Shown here: positions 1-9,505 of the stretch, piece by piece
Numbering within the stretch: position 1 is the stretch's first letter
Layout of the letters: each line of letters opens with the position of its first letter
Source of the DNA: Streptococcus ovis DSM 16829
Lineage (GTDB): Bacteria; Bacillota; Bacilli; Lactobacillales; Streptococcaceae
Reading direction: 5' to 3'
NCBI RefSeq assembly: GCF_000380125.1
Contig: NZ_KB904581.1
Span: 19,006-83,005, forward strand
DNA length: 64,000 nucleotides
Notes under the pieces: generated by a model
The model's database searches: none
What the model was told of the DNA's origin: nothing
The model's input: the letters and a program-made list of their open reading frames with translations, nothing else
Made by a program: the position numbers and the translations under genes

Positions 1-218
1 TTCGTTCAGTCGGCGTTATGGGTGACGGTCGTACCTATGACTACACCATCGCTATCCGTGCCATCACTTCTATCGACGGTATGACCGCAGATTTTGCTCA
101 ACTCCCATGGGATGTTCTCAAGAAAATTTCAACACGTATCGTAAACGAAGTAGACCACGTCAACCGCATCGTCTACGATATTACAAGTAAACCACCTGCA
201 ACTGTAGAGTGGGAATAA
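1..218 (+). CDS. guaA: GMP synthase (glutamine-hydrolysing), C-terminal fragment
   Basis: This is the 3' end of an ORF that enters from the left edge; the frame is open from base 3 and stops with TAA at 216-218. The residues [16 protein letters not shown] and the end PATVEWE are typical of the GuaA C-terminal dimerisation domain, which contributes to the XMP and ATP site. GuaA aminates XMP to GMP in the cytoplasm, the last step of guanine nucleotide synthesis. The glutaminase and ATP-pyrophosphatase domains lie outside the window. A terminator hairpin follows about 130 bp downstream. The identification rests on a short but highly conserved tail. Confidence 0.93.
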
Positions 219-345
219 TACATATAAGTAACTTTGGCTAAGAATCCTTGATTTAACAGCATTTTGCCTATTATAAAAAGTGTTAAAATGAGATAAATAC
301 ATTTGGATTGTCTCCAAAAAATACGAATAATACATATACATAAAA

Positions 346-380
346 ACATTACAGCTAGATTAAAACTGTAATGTCTTTTT
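346..380 (+). terminator. Rho-independent terminator after guaA
   Basis: Perfect 9-bp stem ACATTACAG/CTGTAATGT (346-354 and 366-374) followed by a T-run at 376-380. It lies between guaA and the convergent gene at 389 and probably serves guaA. Confidence 0.8.
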
Positions 381-388
381 ATTTTCTT

Positions 389-805
389 CTATTGTGTGAC
401 TTGTTGATTTAAGAAGGTGTTAAGTGCATCAATTTTTAAATCAATTCCCTTCATTCTATCACTTATTCCGCTTTGACAGATGATAGGCTGAAGCTCCATT
501 GTTTTTTTAATGAGCTCTTTCTCATATTGTTTTCGTTCTTGACGATTGTCAATTTGAGAACATAATTCAAATTTTAAGGTGATATTTGAATTGTTTATAG
601 ACTTTTCATTAAAACCGAAATAAGCTGGATTTTTCTTAAATTCAAATAAGTGGGTAGCGCAACGAACAAGTACAAAAACAGATTCACCAATGTAAAGAGG
701 GGCACATTCACCATTTTCTTTTTGGATACTTACTTGATAGACTCCTGCCCCAATTGCCTCAACCAACTGATTTGAGAAGAAATCAATTTTAATTTGTAAA
801 GTCAT
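389..805 (-). CDS. GIY-YIG-like small protein
   Basis: A 138-residue protein with a GIY-YIG nuclease-like pattern: GVY at 21-23, YIG at 38-40, then Arg48 and His52, and a C-terminal helix ERKQYEKELIKK carrying candidate metal-binding Glu95 or Glu97. The spacing fits a minimal GIY-YIG fold. No second domain is visible, so the substrate cannot be guessed; small GIY-YIG proteins occur as housekeeping nucleases, mobile-element nucleases and defence nucleases. The start at 805 is chosen because GGGAG lies 9 nt upstream of that ATG; an ATG three codons earlier overlaps the ribosome site. It is convergent to guaA and stands alone. The assignment is from motif reading only. Confidence 0.6.
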   Translation of the reverse strand: MTLQIKIDFFSNQLVEAIGAGVYQVSIQKENGECAPLYIGESVFVLVRCATHLFEFKKNPAYFGFNEKSINNSNITLKFELCSQIDNRQERKQYEKELIKKTMELQPIICQSGISDRMKGIDLKIDALNTFLNQQVTQ

Positions 806-838
806 GAGTATCATCTCCCTTTGCTATTATATCAAGTT

Positions 839-1660
839 TTACGGCCGGTAAATAATTTGATTTGTATTTTCTGAGATGATCACGCCATTTTGATAAATGC
901 GGTAAAGTGACTGATTCTCTCCTTGAATTAATTCAAATGGGATAGCTTCTGTTCGGTTATAATTGCTTTCAATTACTTGCCAATTTCGATTTCCTAGAAT
1001 CTTATTGGCGTAATCAACGGTACGATCACCACTGTCAAGATGAATCTTTGCATTTTCCGTTACACGGTAATAGGTATCATTTTTTAAAGCTTCTGCTGGA
1101 ACTAGCGCTTGCGTCGCAAACATACGGTCTCGACTGGTATCCGAGACATCTGATGTATCTTGCAGGTAGACGTCTGAAATGGTGGTTCCAGCTGGCACCA
1201 TGCTTAAGGCAAATGCACCAGTACCTCCCCCATTCGTGGGAGTGACACTCACCATATACATTCCACCTTCATAGCTTCCGTATTGGGCTAAGGCAAGGCC
1301 TTCATGAACGAGACCAAATGTATTAAAGATCAGAGTTTGACCGTGACTATTTTTCCATGTCCCGATGATGCTCGTGAAATCACCTTGTGAAATGGCCTCA
1401 AGGTCCATTTGGGTAGTTTGTAATCCAGCAAACGGATCTACCGAAGGAGCAGACGTTGCGCTAGAAGCTGTTGTCGGCTGATTGATTGTTGTGCTTTGAG
1501 TTGCTCTACTTGTGCTTGTAGAAGACACCGCTTGCTGCTTAGAGCTCGCACTGGTTTGCTGATGCAACGTATCCGAGGATTTCATCGAAAAAGCAAAGAT
1601 AGTCGCTATTACAGCAAGAACTACTACAGCAAGGATTGCTACAATTCTATTCTTTTTCAT
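839..1660 (-). CDS. Membrane-anchored DUF6287 family protein
   Basis: A 273-residue exported or membrane-anchored protein. Residues 1-25 are a basic start plus a hydrophobic helix. Residues 30-75 are a Ser/Thr/Gln/Ala-rich linker typical of surface proteins crossing the cell wall. A segment beginning MDLEAISQGDFTSIIGTWKN (about residue 84) matches the DUF6287 pattern seen in streptococcal lipoproteins and surface proteins. The C-terminal third ends IIYRP with no sorting signal, so it is probably held by the N-terminal helix. There is no lipobox cysteine. It sits just downstream of the SDR oxidoreductase on the same strand. The function is unknown. Confidence 0.75.
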   Translation of the reverse strand: MKKNRIVAILAVVVLAVIATIFAFSMKSSDTLHQQTSASSKQQAVSSTSTSRATQSTTINQPTTASSATSAPSVDPFAGLQTTQMDLEAISQGDFTSIIGTWKNSHGQTLIFNTFGLVHEGLALAQYGSYEGGMYMVSVTPTNGGGTGAFALSMVPAGTTISDVYLQDTSDVSDTSRDRMFATQALVPAEALKNDTYYRVTENAKIHLDSGDRTVDYANKILGNRNWQVIESNYNRTEAIPFELIQGENQSLYRIYQNGVIISENTNQIIYRP

Positions 1661-1675
1661 ATCGTAACTCCTTTT

Positions 1676-2437
1676 CTAATTTTCTCTATGAATGGTGAAC
1701 CCGGTAGCTTGCTGTGTTGCCATGACGGTAATATCTGAGATTTGCACATGCTTTGGTTGGTTCGCAATATAAAGCGTGATATCAGCGATATCTTTTGCCT
1801 GCAGAGCCTCAACTCCTTGGTAAACCGTTTTTGCGCGCGCTTTATCCCCGTGAAAACGCACTTCACTAAATCCTGTTTCAACAATCCCAGGTTGTACCGT
1901 TGTTACCTTAATATCGGTAGCAATCGTGTCAATTCGAATGCCATCACTAAGCACTTTTACAGCTGATTTAGTGGCAGAATAGACTGCTGCGCCTGCATAG
2001 GCATAAATTCCTGCTGTTGAGCCCATATTGATGATATGCCCTTGATTCCGTTCCACCATATGAGGCAATAGCTGACGCGTTACCAATAATAAACCACGGA
2101 CATTGGTGTCCAACATCGTCAGCATATCTTCCACCGCATACTCTTGGAAAGGTTCCAAGCCCAAGGCTAATCCAGCATTATTGACAAGAACGTCTACCTG
2201 TCCTACTTCTTCTAGTGCTTTTCGACAGACTTCTTCTACCATATCCGCTCTTGTCACATCTAGAGGATAAGTCCAAACAGTTACACCGTATTCTTTTTCC
2301 AGTGTCTCTTTCACACTTGTTAAACGCTCAGTCCTTCTTCCTGTCAGAATTACATTGTCATCATTTTGAGCGAATGCATGGGCAATTGCTTCTCCAATCC
2401 CACTTGTTGCCCCTGTAATAAAAATATTCCTAGTCAT
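1676..2437 (-). CDS. Short-chain dehydrogenase/reductase (YdfG-like)
   Basis: A 253-residue classical SDR enzyme. The N-terminal TGATSGIG motif binds NAD(P), NNAG stabilises the central sheet, and YSATKSAVK supplies the catalytic Tyr and Lys with a Ser upstream in MGSTAGIY. The basic residues after the first strand (TGRRTERL) suggest NADP preference. Its length is normal for the family. By resemblance it is in the YdfG group, which oxidises 3-hydroxy acids such as serine and allothreonine, but substrate is not readable from sequence. It is followed 15 bp downstream by the DUF6287 gene, so the two may share a transcript. Confidence 0.9.
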   Translation of the reverse strand: MTRNIFITGATSGIGEAIAHAFAQNDDNVILTGRRTERLTSVKETLEKEYGVTVWTYPLDVTRADMVEEVCRKALEEVGQVDVLVNNAGLALGLEPFQEYAVEDMLTMLDTNVRGLLLVTRQLLPHMVERNQGHIINMGSTAGIYAYAGAAVYSATKSAVKVLSDGIRIDTIATDIKVTTVQPGIVETGFSEVRFHGDKARAKTVYQGVEALQAKDIADITLYIANQPKHVQISDITVMATQQATGFTIHREN

Positions 2438-2491
2438 CGGTTAACTCCACCTTTCTTTTCCTTTATTATACCACTTTTCAAAAGAATAGAA

Positions 2492-2519
2492 AAAACGAAT
2501 CTGTGTTCGATTCGTTTTA
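2492..2519 (-). terminator. Terminator hairpin after the zinc-ribbon pseudogene
   Basis: Stem AAAACGAAT/ATTCGTTTT around a short loop, with a T-rich tail on the minus strand. It lies 21 bp beyond the restored stop codon of the broken zinc-ribbon gene. Confidence 0.7.
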
Positions 2520-2539
2520 GAAGACATTTATGTGACAAA

Positions 2540-3208
2540 TTATTGAGCCATTCCACAGTTATTACAGAATTTTGCATTAGGATCTACTTCATGACCACAA
2601 CCAGCACAATTTTTTTGCTTCGCTTGTTGAACATTTGAACCACACTCTGAGCAGAATTTTGTACCGATTGCTAATTGGGCGTTACAGTTTCAAACAGCCC
2701 CGCACCACAACTCATACAAAATTTAGAATGTACTGAATTTCTAGCGTTACAACTTGGACAAGCAACCTGATTCTCAGTAGCCATAATACTAGAGGTCATG
2801 GAAACTGTCACTGATTTTCCACCAGAAATGATAAATGACTCGATAAATTCAAAAATTTCATCAGGTAATTGTTTTTTGCTGCCACGCTCCAAGTGCGGAA
2901 GTTACCAAAAGCGGTGAAAATACTACTGCTCCAGCTCCTGCTGTTAAAATTTTATCTGCCCACTTAGCTTCACCCAGTTGAACATTTACAGTTCCATTGT
3001 TCATATCAAAGAATTGAACTTGATTGGCATTATCCATTCCCACAAATTTTTTCCAATTTTCTTTTTTCTTAGCTTGGACAAAATAACCTTGAGGAGTTAC
3101 TTTTCCTTCTGCAATCATATCCTTCTTTTCCATAAAAAATTGCTCTAACGCAACACCAATTGATTGAACGGTAACTGAATCAGTCAGTTTAAATATCTTT
3201 GAACTCAT
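2540..3208 (-). pseudogene. Zinc-ribbon membrane-associated protein, disrupted by two frameshifts
   Basis: Three overlapping reading-frame pieces join into one protein. Piece one (from 3208) starts MSSKIFKLTDSVTVQSIGVA and contains a hydrophobic segment near ILTAGAGAVVFSPLLVTSALGAW. At an A6 run near 2880-2886 the frame is lost; removing one A continues into QLPDEIFEFIESFIISGG and a CPSC...FCMSCG zinc ribbon. A second shift near 2690 leads to KFCSECG, NCAGCG and KFCNNCGMAQ followed by TAA at 2540-2542. The intact protein would have about 220 residues with several CxxC ribbons at the C-terminus. The function is not recognised. The shifts could be true mutations, phase variation at the A-run, or assembly errors. 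Confidence 0.75.
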
Positions 3209-3299
3209 ATTCTTTCTCCTTCTCCTATTTGCTGATAGGGTTAGTATTGACTGTTAAGTCAATACTTGTTATACGTAGCATATCAAGATTTTTTCGTTC

Positions 3300-3323
3300 A
3301 AAAAAACCGCATAAAGCGGTTTT
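3300..3323 (-). terminator. Terminator for the lysozyme-like gene
   Basis: Stem AACCGC/GCGGTT with loop ATAAA, followed on the minus strand by a run of seven T. It directly abuts the stop codon of the gene ending at 3322. Confidence 0.85.
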
Positions 3324-3921
3324 AGAATAAATTCATGATTCTCATCAACTGAAGATTAAAATTCACCTGTCGTGAATAATATATATTGCCACCATTGACA
3401 TAGAGTTTACCTCCATGCATAAGGGCAATGGGGTGGTAATAAGTATAGGTCTCGCCAGTCGTATTTCCAAGGCTTGGCGCCACCACTTCTTTTGAGTAGG
3501 TTGTTGCTAATTCAATGCTATTATGCCCACCATTTTTAGCGATATATTGGATATAGGCAGGGCCGTAATTATAGGCCTGTACCGCTGTCCAAACATCAAC
3601 ATTCGCCTCTTCTGCTGCTGCGATATTTTGACTCAGGTATTCTACCCCCTGACGGATACTTTCCTTGCTATCACTGATGGTATTGGCGTAGCCTGTGGCA
3701 GACTCGCTGGACTGCATGACATCTGCAGTTTGTCCCTTGGTCTCCGTGTAAATCATAGCTAATACCAGCTCTTCATTGGCTTTTGTGTCATTTTCAGCAA
3801 GGACTTCTTGTACTAAGGATTGATAGGTCATGACTTGCTTGACATTTTTCCAAATATGGTAAGTATGATAGGCTAGGAAAACAAGGACGACCAGGGTGAG
3901 CGTTCTTGTTAGTTTTTTCAT
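3322..3921 (-). CDS. pvaA: Lysozyme-family peptidoglycan hydrolase (PvaA-like)
   Basis: A 199-residue exported enzyme resembling pneumococcal vaccine antigen A. Residues 1-22 form an N-terminal membrane or signal helix. The lysozyme-like domain follows, with the candidate catalytic Glu in MIYTETKGQ, the DVMQSSES segment and the AVQAYNYGPAYI motif typical of transglycosylase-like folds. It would act on glycan strands at the cell surface. The start codon lies one base from the stop of the upstream gene, so it is cotranscribed with the nucleoid-associated protein and glyA, a conserved streptococcal order. Its length matches the family. The gene name is by resemblance only. Confidence 0.85.
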   Translation of the reverse strand: MKKLTRTLTLVVLVFLAYHTYHIWKNVKQVMTYQSLVQEVLAENDTKANEELVLAMIYTETKGQTADVMQSSESATGYANTISDSKESIRQGVEYLSQNIAAAEEANVDVWTAVQAYNYGPAYIQYIAKNGGHNSIELATTYSKEVVAPSLGNTTGETYTYYHPIALMHGGKLYVNGGNIYYSRQVNFNLQLMRIMNLF

Positions 3922-3922
3922 A

Positions 3923-4897
3923 TTAATGGTTCTTTATATCTTCTATATTCTTGATTAAAATGGAGTAGGTTCCATTGTCGTTTTGGATAAATTCAACAGA
4001 TTCTGCATCTTGGTAAATGGCATTTGGTACGATTAATTCGATGCCATTAGATAAGGATAGTTTTTGATTTTCAAATTTCTTGAGCTGACGACTTGTGTCA
4101 ATCTCTTCAAAGCGAATCTTCTCAGGGACAATATCTTTTAATTCATCAACAAAGCTAAGGCGCGCTGTCAAATTCTGATCAAACAGCTGATTGGCCAATT
4201 TTTCAGGAGACAATTCTCCATCTTCTTCTAAATCAGAGAAAATGGCTGATTTGACCTTGGACTGGAATTGAAAATCTCCCTGTTGGAAGGTATCCGCAAT
4301 TTTCTGAGCAGTCTTTTCTACTGCTTGAATGGATTTTTTCGCTGAAACGGTTGGTTTAGCCTGCAAGAGATGATCAGAAAAATAATTTAAAAAAGTTCCA
4401 TTGTATTTAATTCGTTTCTCAATTAAATGATATTTGCGTGATGTCAAGTTAATAATCACCGCTTCATCTGGAGCTGATCCTGCACTAGGAAGATTGTTCT
4501 GCGTGAGTTTCAATGGTGCATCACTGCTGTCTGAAATATGAACCAGACTTTCTCGCAAACCGATTCGTAAAAAAGAAAAGTGCTCTACTCCATTTTTTTC
4601 GAAGAAAACAAAAAGTAAATCATTGGTCTTCTGATTTTCAGAAACCACAAATTCTTCTTTCCATAGCTGCGCAATCCGAACAGAAGTCTGTATCAAATCA
4701 TCTTCGATAGCTGCCAAAAAAGGATTCCCCACTTCAAGTAGGCCAGTTTTAGCTTCATCAGAATAGACGCGTTCGATTTTTTTGCGAATATATTCTTCAA
4801 TTTTTGGGGTGATAGTTAAGAGCTGGTTTGCAAAAACCAGCTCCGTATCATCTGGAGTAAACTGATGTAAAACAGCTTGTTTAATGTATAAATCCAT
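3923..4897 (-). CDS. Nucleoid-associated protein (NdpA/YejK family)
   Basis: A 324-residue cytoplasmic protein of the 37-kDa nucleoid-associated family. The N-terminal MDLYIKQAVLHQF and the ITPKIEEYIRKKIERVYSDEAKTG segment are typical of the group. There are no membrane segments. Family members associate with bulk DNA in E. coli; the streptococcal role is not established. The gene begins one base after glyA stops and ends one base before the pvaA-like start, so all three should be on one mRNA. Confidence 0.85.
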   Translation of the reverse strand: MDLYIKQAVLHQFTPDDTELVFANQLLTITPKIEEYIRKKIERVYSDEAKTGLLEVGNPFLAAIEDDLIQTSVRIAQLWKEEFVVSENQKTNDLLFVFFEKNGVEHFSFLRIGLRESLVHISDSSDAPLKLTQNNLPSAGSAPDEAVIINLTSRKYHLIEKRIKYNGTFLNYFSDHLLQAKPTVSAKKSIQAVEKTAQKIADTFQQGDFQFQSKVKSAIFSDLEEDGELSPEKLANQLFDQNLTARLSFVDELKDIVPEKIRFEEIDTSRQLKKFENQKLSLSNGIELIVPNAIYQDAESVEFIQNDNGTYSILIKNIEDIKNH

Positions 4898-4898
4898 G

Positions 4899-6155
4899 TT
4901 AATTCTCGTAAAGTGGGAAACGGTCGGTCAATGCACGCACTTCTTTGCGTACTTCTTCAAGCACGAGGTCGTTTCCAGCATTTTCTAATGTTTTCATAAT
5001 TAATTTTGCAACTTGAATACACTCTTCCTCGCCAAAACCACGAGCTGTCACAGCTGCAGTACCGATACGAATACCAGATGTTTTGAATGGTGAAAGGGTT
5101 TCAAATGGGATAGAGTTTTTATTTAGGGTGATATTCACTTCATCAAGAAGGTTTTGCGCTTCTTTTCCGTTTTCGATGACTTTTGTCACGTCAACCAAGA
5201 AGACATGGTTGTCTGTGCCACCTGAAATCACTCGGAAGTTATCATCTTCCGCAAAGGTTTCAGCCATTGCTTGACAGTTTTTAATAATTTGTTGCGTGTA
5301 TTCTTTGAAGGCTGGATCAAGATTTTCCTTGAAGGCCACTGCTTTTGCCGCGATAACGTGCTCCAATGGGCCACCTTGCATACCAGGGAAGACAGCAGAA
5401 TTGATTTTCTTCGCCAATTCTTCATCATTGGTCAGAATCAAACCACCACGCGGGCCACGAAGGGTTTTGTGTGTTGTAGTTGTAACCACGTCAGCATACG
5501 GTACTGGATTTGGATGAAGTCCAGTTGCAACAAGACCAGCGATATGAGCCATGTCCACCATCAATTTTGCACCAACGCTATCAGCAATCTCACGGAATTT
5601 GGCAAAGTCAATGATACGTGAGTAAGCAGACGCTCCAGCTACAATCAATTTAGGTTGTACTTCTTTGGCACGTTCAAGAATGGCGTCATAATCCAATTGT
5701 TCGGTGTCAGGATCCACCCCGTAAGCCACAAAATTGTAAGTCTTGCCTGAGAAATTGACAGGTGAACCGTGTGTCAGATGCCCACCAGCTGACAAATCCA
5801 TGCCTAAGACGGTATCGCCTGCATTGATAAGAGCCATATAGGCTGCAGCATTGGCCTGACTTCCTGAATGTGGTTGTACATTTGCAAATTTTGCACCAAA
5901 GATTTCCTTAGCACGTTCAATGGCCAGATTTTCGACGACGTCAACACATTCAGTCCCGCCATAATAGCGACGACCTGGATAGCCCTCAGCGTATTTATTC
6001 GTCAAAATAGAGCCTTGTGCAGCCATTACTGCTTTAGATACGACATTTTCAGAGGCAATCAATTCAATATTGTGCTGTTGGCGTTGTTCTTCAGCAGCAA
6101 TTGCATTCCATAATTCAGCGTCGTAAGCTTTATAATCTTCTTTATCAAAAATCAT
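4899..6155 (-). CDS. glyA: Serine hydroxymethyltransferase
   Basis: A 418-residue PLP enzyme that converts serine and tetrahydrofolate to glycine and 5,10-methylene-THF. The PLP-lysine motif [16 protein letters not shown] lies near residue 226, with the conserved [12 protein letters not shown] and [15 protein letters not shown] motifs near the N-terminus. The length is standard. The start [12 protein letters not shown] is preceded by a good AAAGGAGA site. It follows tsaC by 12 bp and leads into the nucleoid-associated gene. It feeds one-carbon units to the same folate pool as fhs at the other end of the window. Confidence 0.97.
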   Translation of the reverse strand: MIFDKEDYKAYDAELWNAIAAEEQRQQHNIELIASENVVSKAVMAAQGSILTNKYAEGYPGRRYYGGTECVDVVENLAIERAKEIFGAKFANVQPHSGSQANAAAYMALINAGDTVLGMDLSAGGHLTHGSPVNFSGKTYNFVAYGVDPDTEQLDYDAILERAKEVQPKLIVAGASAYSRIIDFAKFREIADSVGAKLMVDMAHIAGLVATGLHPNPVPYADVVTTTTHKTLRGPRGGLILTNDEELAKKINSAVFPGMQGGPLEHVIAAKAVAFKENLDPAFKEYTQQIIKNCQAMAETFAEDDNFRVISGGTDNHVFLVDVTKVIENGKEAQNLLDEVNITLNKNSIPFETLSPFKTSGIRIGTAAVTARGFGEEECIQVAKLIMKTLENAGNDLVLEEVRKEVRALTDRFPLYEN

Positions 6156-6167
6156 TTTCTGTCTCCT

Positions 6168-6764
6168 TTAAAATGTCAATTCAGGAACAGCTCGAAGTAA
6201 GTCTTCTTTTGTGATTGCCCCCTGCCGCAAAATCCTTGCAACAGGTCCAGACAAATCTAAAATCGTAGAATCCACGCCAGTAATAGCTTGATCATCAGCA
6301 ATTCCCTCAACAGGTTCTGCAAATGATTGGATAATCGATTCAAAACGAACACCACTAGACGCACCTGAAATATTGGCAGATGGTCCGATTAAGGGACCAG
6401 TATCACGAATGATTTGTAAGGTTTTTTCATGTTTTGGAACACGAAAACCGACTGTATCCCGGCCTGAATTAATCCAAAAAGGAACGTTCTTGTTCGATTT
6501 TAAGATAATCGTTAAGGGACCGGGCATAAATCTATTATACACTTTTTCTAAAAAAACAGGTGAATTTTGGCTGAACCGAAAAATATCCTCTAGACTAGCA
6601 ACGTTTAAATTCATGGCCTTATCTTTTGGGCGTTGTTTTAAAGCGTAGACTCGCTCTACTGCGTCTTCATCAAATGCCTTGGCAAATAAACCATAGACTG
6701 TTTCAGTCGGTAAAACAACTGCGCCCCCCTTTTCAAGGATTGTTCGGATTTCACTCATTTGCAT
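6168..6764 (-). CDS. tsaC: L-threonylcarbamoyladenylate synthase (Sua5/YrdC/YwlC)
   Basis: A 198-residue YrdC-domain protein that makes threonylcarbamoyl-AMP from threonine, bicarbonate and ATP, the first step of t6A37 tRNA modification. Visible motifs are VVLPTETVYGLFAKA, KQRPKDKAMNL, PGPLTIIL, TVGFRVPKH and GPSANISG. It lacks the extra Sua5 C-terminal domain, so it is the short form. The 5' end overlaps prmC by 14 bp, indicating coupled translation. An alternative ATG two codons downstream (6758) is possible. Confidence 0.93.
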   Translation of the reverse strand: MQMSEIRTILEKGGAVVLPTETVYGLFAKAFDEDAVERVYALKQRPKDKAMNLNVASLEDIFRFSQNSPVFLEKVYNRFMPGPLTIILKSNKNVPFWINSGRDTVGFRVPKHEKTLQIIRDTGPLIGPSANISGASSGVRFESIIQSFAEPVEGIADDQAITGVDSTILDLSGPVARILRQGAITKEDLLRAVPELTF

Positions 6765-7584
6765 GAATTGTTACCATCCTTTCCTTTCCAAAAGCATCTT
6801 GAAGTATGTTGCAACTGAAGTTTGGCACGAAATCAGAAGCTAGTTTTTTTAAACCAAGCCCTTGCTTATAACCAATTTCAAAGTAAATTTTTCCTTTTTT
6901 ATTCAGATGCTCGTTTGCTTCTTGAAGAATTTTCCGATAGATTACATACCCATTTTCATCTGCAAAGAGAGCGGTATGCGGTTCGTGTTGTAAGACATTT
7001 TGTTCGACTTCTTCCTTGTCCTCAAGGGCAATATAGGGCGGATTTGAAACAATGATGTCATACATCTGATGAATATTTTCGAAAACATCTGATTGGACAA
7101 AAGAGACATCTAAGGCTGCTCTCTCTGCATTTTCTTGTGCAATACGGAGAGCTTCCGCTGAAATATCACTGGCTGTAATCTGCCAATCAGGTCTTGCCTG
7201 CTTCAATGCGAGGGCAATAGCTCCACTTCCTGTCCCAATGTCCAACACGCGCAAGTCTGCTCTGCTATTTTCCGCTAAAATCAAATCTACTAACTCTTCT
7301 GTCTCTGGACGAGGAATGAGGACATCAGGCGTCACATTTAAGGTTAAATTGCCAAAATAGGCTTTTCCAGTTATGTGCTGAGCAGGAATATGCTGCGAGA
7401 GTTTGTCAAAAATCTCCTGCAAGAGTTTTGCATCTGTTTCTGGGATAGGATGGCGTAAATTCAAAATCAAATCTGTTTTTGTCCAACCCTTGATGTCTTT
7501 AAAAACATAAGAGAGGGCTTCTTTTTCCTCTCCAAGTTTTTCTAAGTTAGCTTCTAATTTCGCTAACAATTCTCCATAAGTCAT
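6751..7584 (-). CDS. prmC: Peptide chain release factor N5-glutamine methyltransferase
   Basis: A 277-residue SAM-dependent methyltransferase that methylates the GGQ glutamine of release factors. It shows the SAM motif VLDIGTGSGAIALALK, the catalytic NPPYI motif and the N-terminal helical domain with IPAQHITGKAYFG. Its ATG overlaps the prfA stop by one base (TAATG), so the enzyme and its substrate RF1 are translationally coupled. The length is normal. Confidence 0.96.
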   Translation of the reverse strand: MTYGELLAKLEANLEKLGEEKEALSYVFKDIKGWTKTDLILNLRHPIPETDAKLLQEIFDKLSQHIPAQHITGKAYFGNLTLNVTPDVLIPRPETEELVDLILAENSRADLRVLDIGTGSGAIALALKQARPDWQITASDISAEALRIAQENAERAALDVSFVQSDVFENIHQMYDIIVSNPPYIALEDKEEVEQNVLQHEPHTALFADENGYVIYRKILQEANEHLNKKGKIYFEIGYKQGLGLKKLASDFVPNFSCNILQDAFGKERMVTIHANE

Positions 7585-8663
7585 TAGTTGTTTAATTTCT
7601 CAAGTTTCTGTGTTTGATCGTAAAGAACAAGAGCATCTACTACTTCGTCTAGTTTTCCAGCTAAAATCGTGTCTAATTTTTGTAGAGTCAAGCCAATGCG
7701 GTGGTCAGTGACACGATTTTGTGGGAAGTTGTAGGTACGAATCCGTTCTGAACGGTCACCTGTCCCAACGGTTGATTTCCGTTCGGCATCTTGCTCGTCT
7801 TGAGCGATTTGGGCAAAGTAGTCTGCTACACGCGCGCGGATGATCTTCATGGCTTTATCACGGTTTTTCTGTTGCGTCCGTTCTTCCTGCATTTCCACCT
7901 TGATATTGGTTGGCAAGTGAACGATACGAACGGCTGTCGCAACCTTATTGACGTTCTGTCCACCAGCACCAGAAGCATGATAGATGTCTACACGGAGGTC
8001 TTTTGGATCAATGTCATATTCCACTTCTTCCACTTCAGGCATGACAAGGACTGTCGCGGTCGACGTATGCACTCGACCTTGACTCTCTGTCACAGGAACA
8101 CGTTGCACACGGTGAGCACCGGATTCGTATTTGAGCTTAGAATAAACCGATTGGCCCGATACCATAGCTACCACTTCCTTGATACCACCAACGCCGTTGT
8201 AAGAAGCTTCCATGACTTCAAAGCGCCAGCCCTGTGCTTCCGCAAACTTTTGGTACATGGTTAAGAGGTCTCCAGCAAAGAGAGCTGCTTCATCGCCACC
8301 AGCAGCACCGCGGATTTCCAAGATAATGTTCTTATCGTCATTCGGATCTTTTGGCAAGAGAAGAATTTTCAATTTTTCTTCGTATTCTTCCTTAGCAGCT
8401 TTTGAGTCTTTCAACTCTTCTTTCGCCATTTCTTCTAATTCTGGGTCACCACCAGCATCCTTAATCATTTCTTCCGCATCTGCGATATTTTGAATGACTT
8501 GTTTGTATTCACGATAGGCTGTTACTGTTTCGCGTGTATTTGCCTCCTCACGAGACAATTCCATAAACCGCTTCGTATCAGACACGACAGAGGGGTCACT
8601 AAGCAATTCGCCAAGTTCCTCATAGCGATCTTCAACAGCCTGTAACTGATCATAGATATTCAT
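7584..8663 (-). CDS. prfA: Peptide chain release factor 1
   Basis: A 359-residue class I release factor that reads UAA and UAG. The GGQ hydrolysis motif lies in [13 protein letters not shown] (about residue 230). The anticodon-like tripeptide region and the coiled N-terminal domain are full length. This is bacterial RF1, not the virulence regulator of the same name. It is first in the prfA-prmC-tsaC-glyA series and follows tdk by about 120 bp. Confidence 0.97.
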   Translation of the reverse strand: MNIYDQLQAVEDRYEELGELLSDPSVVSDTKRFMELSREEANTRETVTAYREYKQVIQNIADAEEMIKDAGGDPELEEMAKEELKDSKAAKEEYEEKLKILLLPKDPNDDKNIILEIRGAAGGDEAALFAGDLLTMYQKFAEAQGWRFEVMEASYNGVGGIKEVVAMVSGQSVYSKLKYESGAHRVQRVPVTESQGRVHTSTATVLVMPEVEEVEYDIDPKDLRVDIYHASGAGGQNVNKVATAVRIVHLPTNIKVEMQEERTQQKNRDKAMKIIRARVADYFAQIAQDEQDAERKSTVGTGDRSERIRTYNFPQNRVTDHRIGLTLQKLDTILAGKLDEVVDALVLYDQTQKLEKLNN

Positions 8664-8764
8664 ATTGTTTTATTACCTCATACTGTAAATTCATAATATT
8701 ATCAGATTTCATTATATCATAAAATGGTGGACTTATCTGCATTCCTTACTGGATAAAAAAGAAA

Positions 8765-8793
8765 ATTTAAGACACCTTGCGATGTCTTAAATT
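8765..8793 (-). terminator. Terminator at the end of tdk
   Basis: Stem TTTAAGACA/TGTCTTAAA with an 8-base loop, followed on the minus strand by a T-rich tract. It overlaps the last codons of tdk. Confidence 0.75.
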
Positions 8794-9362
8794 TCTGGAT
8801 GGAAATAGTGTTTTCGGCAAACTGGAATGTAAGTCTCATTGCCGCCAATTTGGATTTGTGCACCTTCATAGACAGGATGTCCGTCTTCTGTTCGCAAGAC
8901 CATGGTGGCTTTCTTGGAGCAATACTGACAAATCGTTTTAATTTCTTCAATCTTATCCGCTAGCAAAAGCAACTCACGCGATCCTTCAAAAAGATGATTT
9001 TGAAAGTCATTTTTTAGTCCAAAAGCCATGACCGGGACACCTAATTCATCAACGACCCGTGCAAAATCATACACATTTTGCTTACTCAAAAATTGTGCTT
9101 CATCAATCAATACACAATATGGTTTCTCGGGCAGATTTGCAACATAGGCAAACACATCCATTTTATCATCAATGGCAATAGCTTCGCGACGCATGCCAAT
9201 TCGGCTAGAAACCATTCCAAAACCGTCACGCGTGTCAAGCGCACTTGTCATGATGACAACGCCCTTGCCCTGCTCTTCATAATTATGGGCGACTTTCAAG
9301 ATTTCAATCGTCTTTCCTGAATTCATTGTGCCGTATTTATAATATAACTGTGCCATGTTCAC
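8787..9362 (-). CDS. tdk: Thymidine kinase
   Basis: A 191-residue type II thymidine kinase for dTMP salvage. It shows the P-loop [13 protein letters not shown], the DEAQFL Walker-B region, and the lasso-domain zinc ligands ICQYCSKK and VCRKHY. Two starts are possible: GTG at 9362 has AAAGGA at ideal spacing (about 7 nt), while ATG at 9354-9356 gives the usual MAQLYYKYG start but sits 13 nt from the site. The upstream start is given here. It is divergent from the tautomerase gene at 9506. Confidence 0.95.
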   Translation of the reverse strand: MNMAQLYYKYGTMNSGKTIEILKVAHNYEEQGKGVVIMTSALDTRDGFGMVSSRIGMRREAIAIDDKMDVFAYVANLPEKPYCVLIDEAQFLSKQNVYDFARVVDELGVPVMAFGLKNDFQNHLFEGSRELLLLADKIEEIKTICQYCSKKATMVLRTEDGHPVYEGAQIQIGGNETYIPVCRKHYFHPEI

Positions 9363-9505
9363 ATTCCATTCCTTTTAAAACTCACTCCTACTATTCTATC
9401 ATAAAAGGCTCATTTACAACAGAAAAAACGAGATAAATGAAAACTTCAGTTATTTTTAAAGAACTATGCTATACTGAAATTAATAATCATTAAAGGAGAA
9501 AACTT

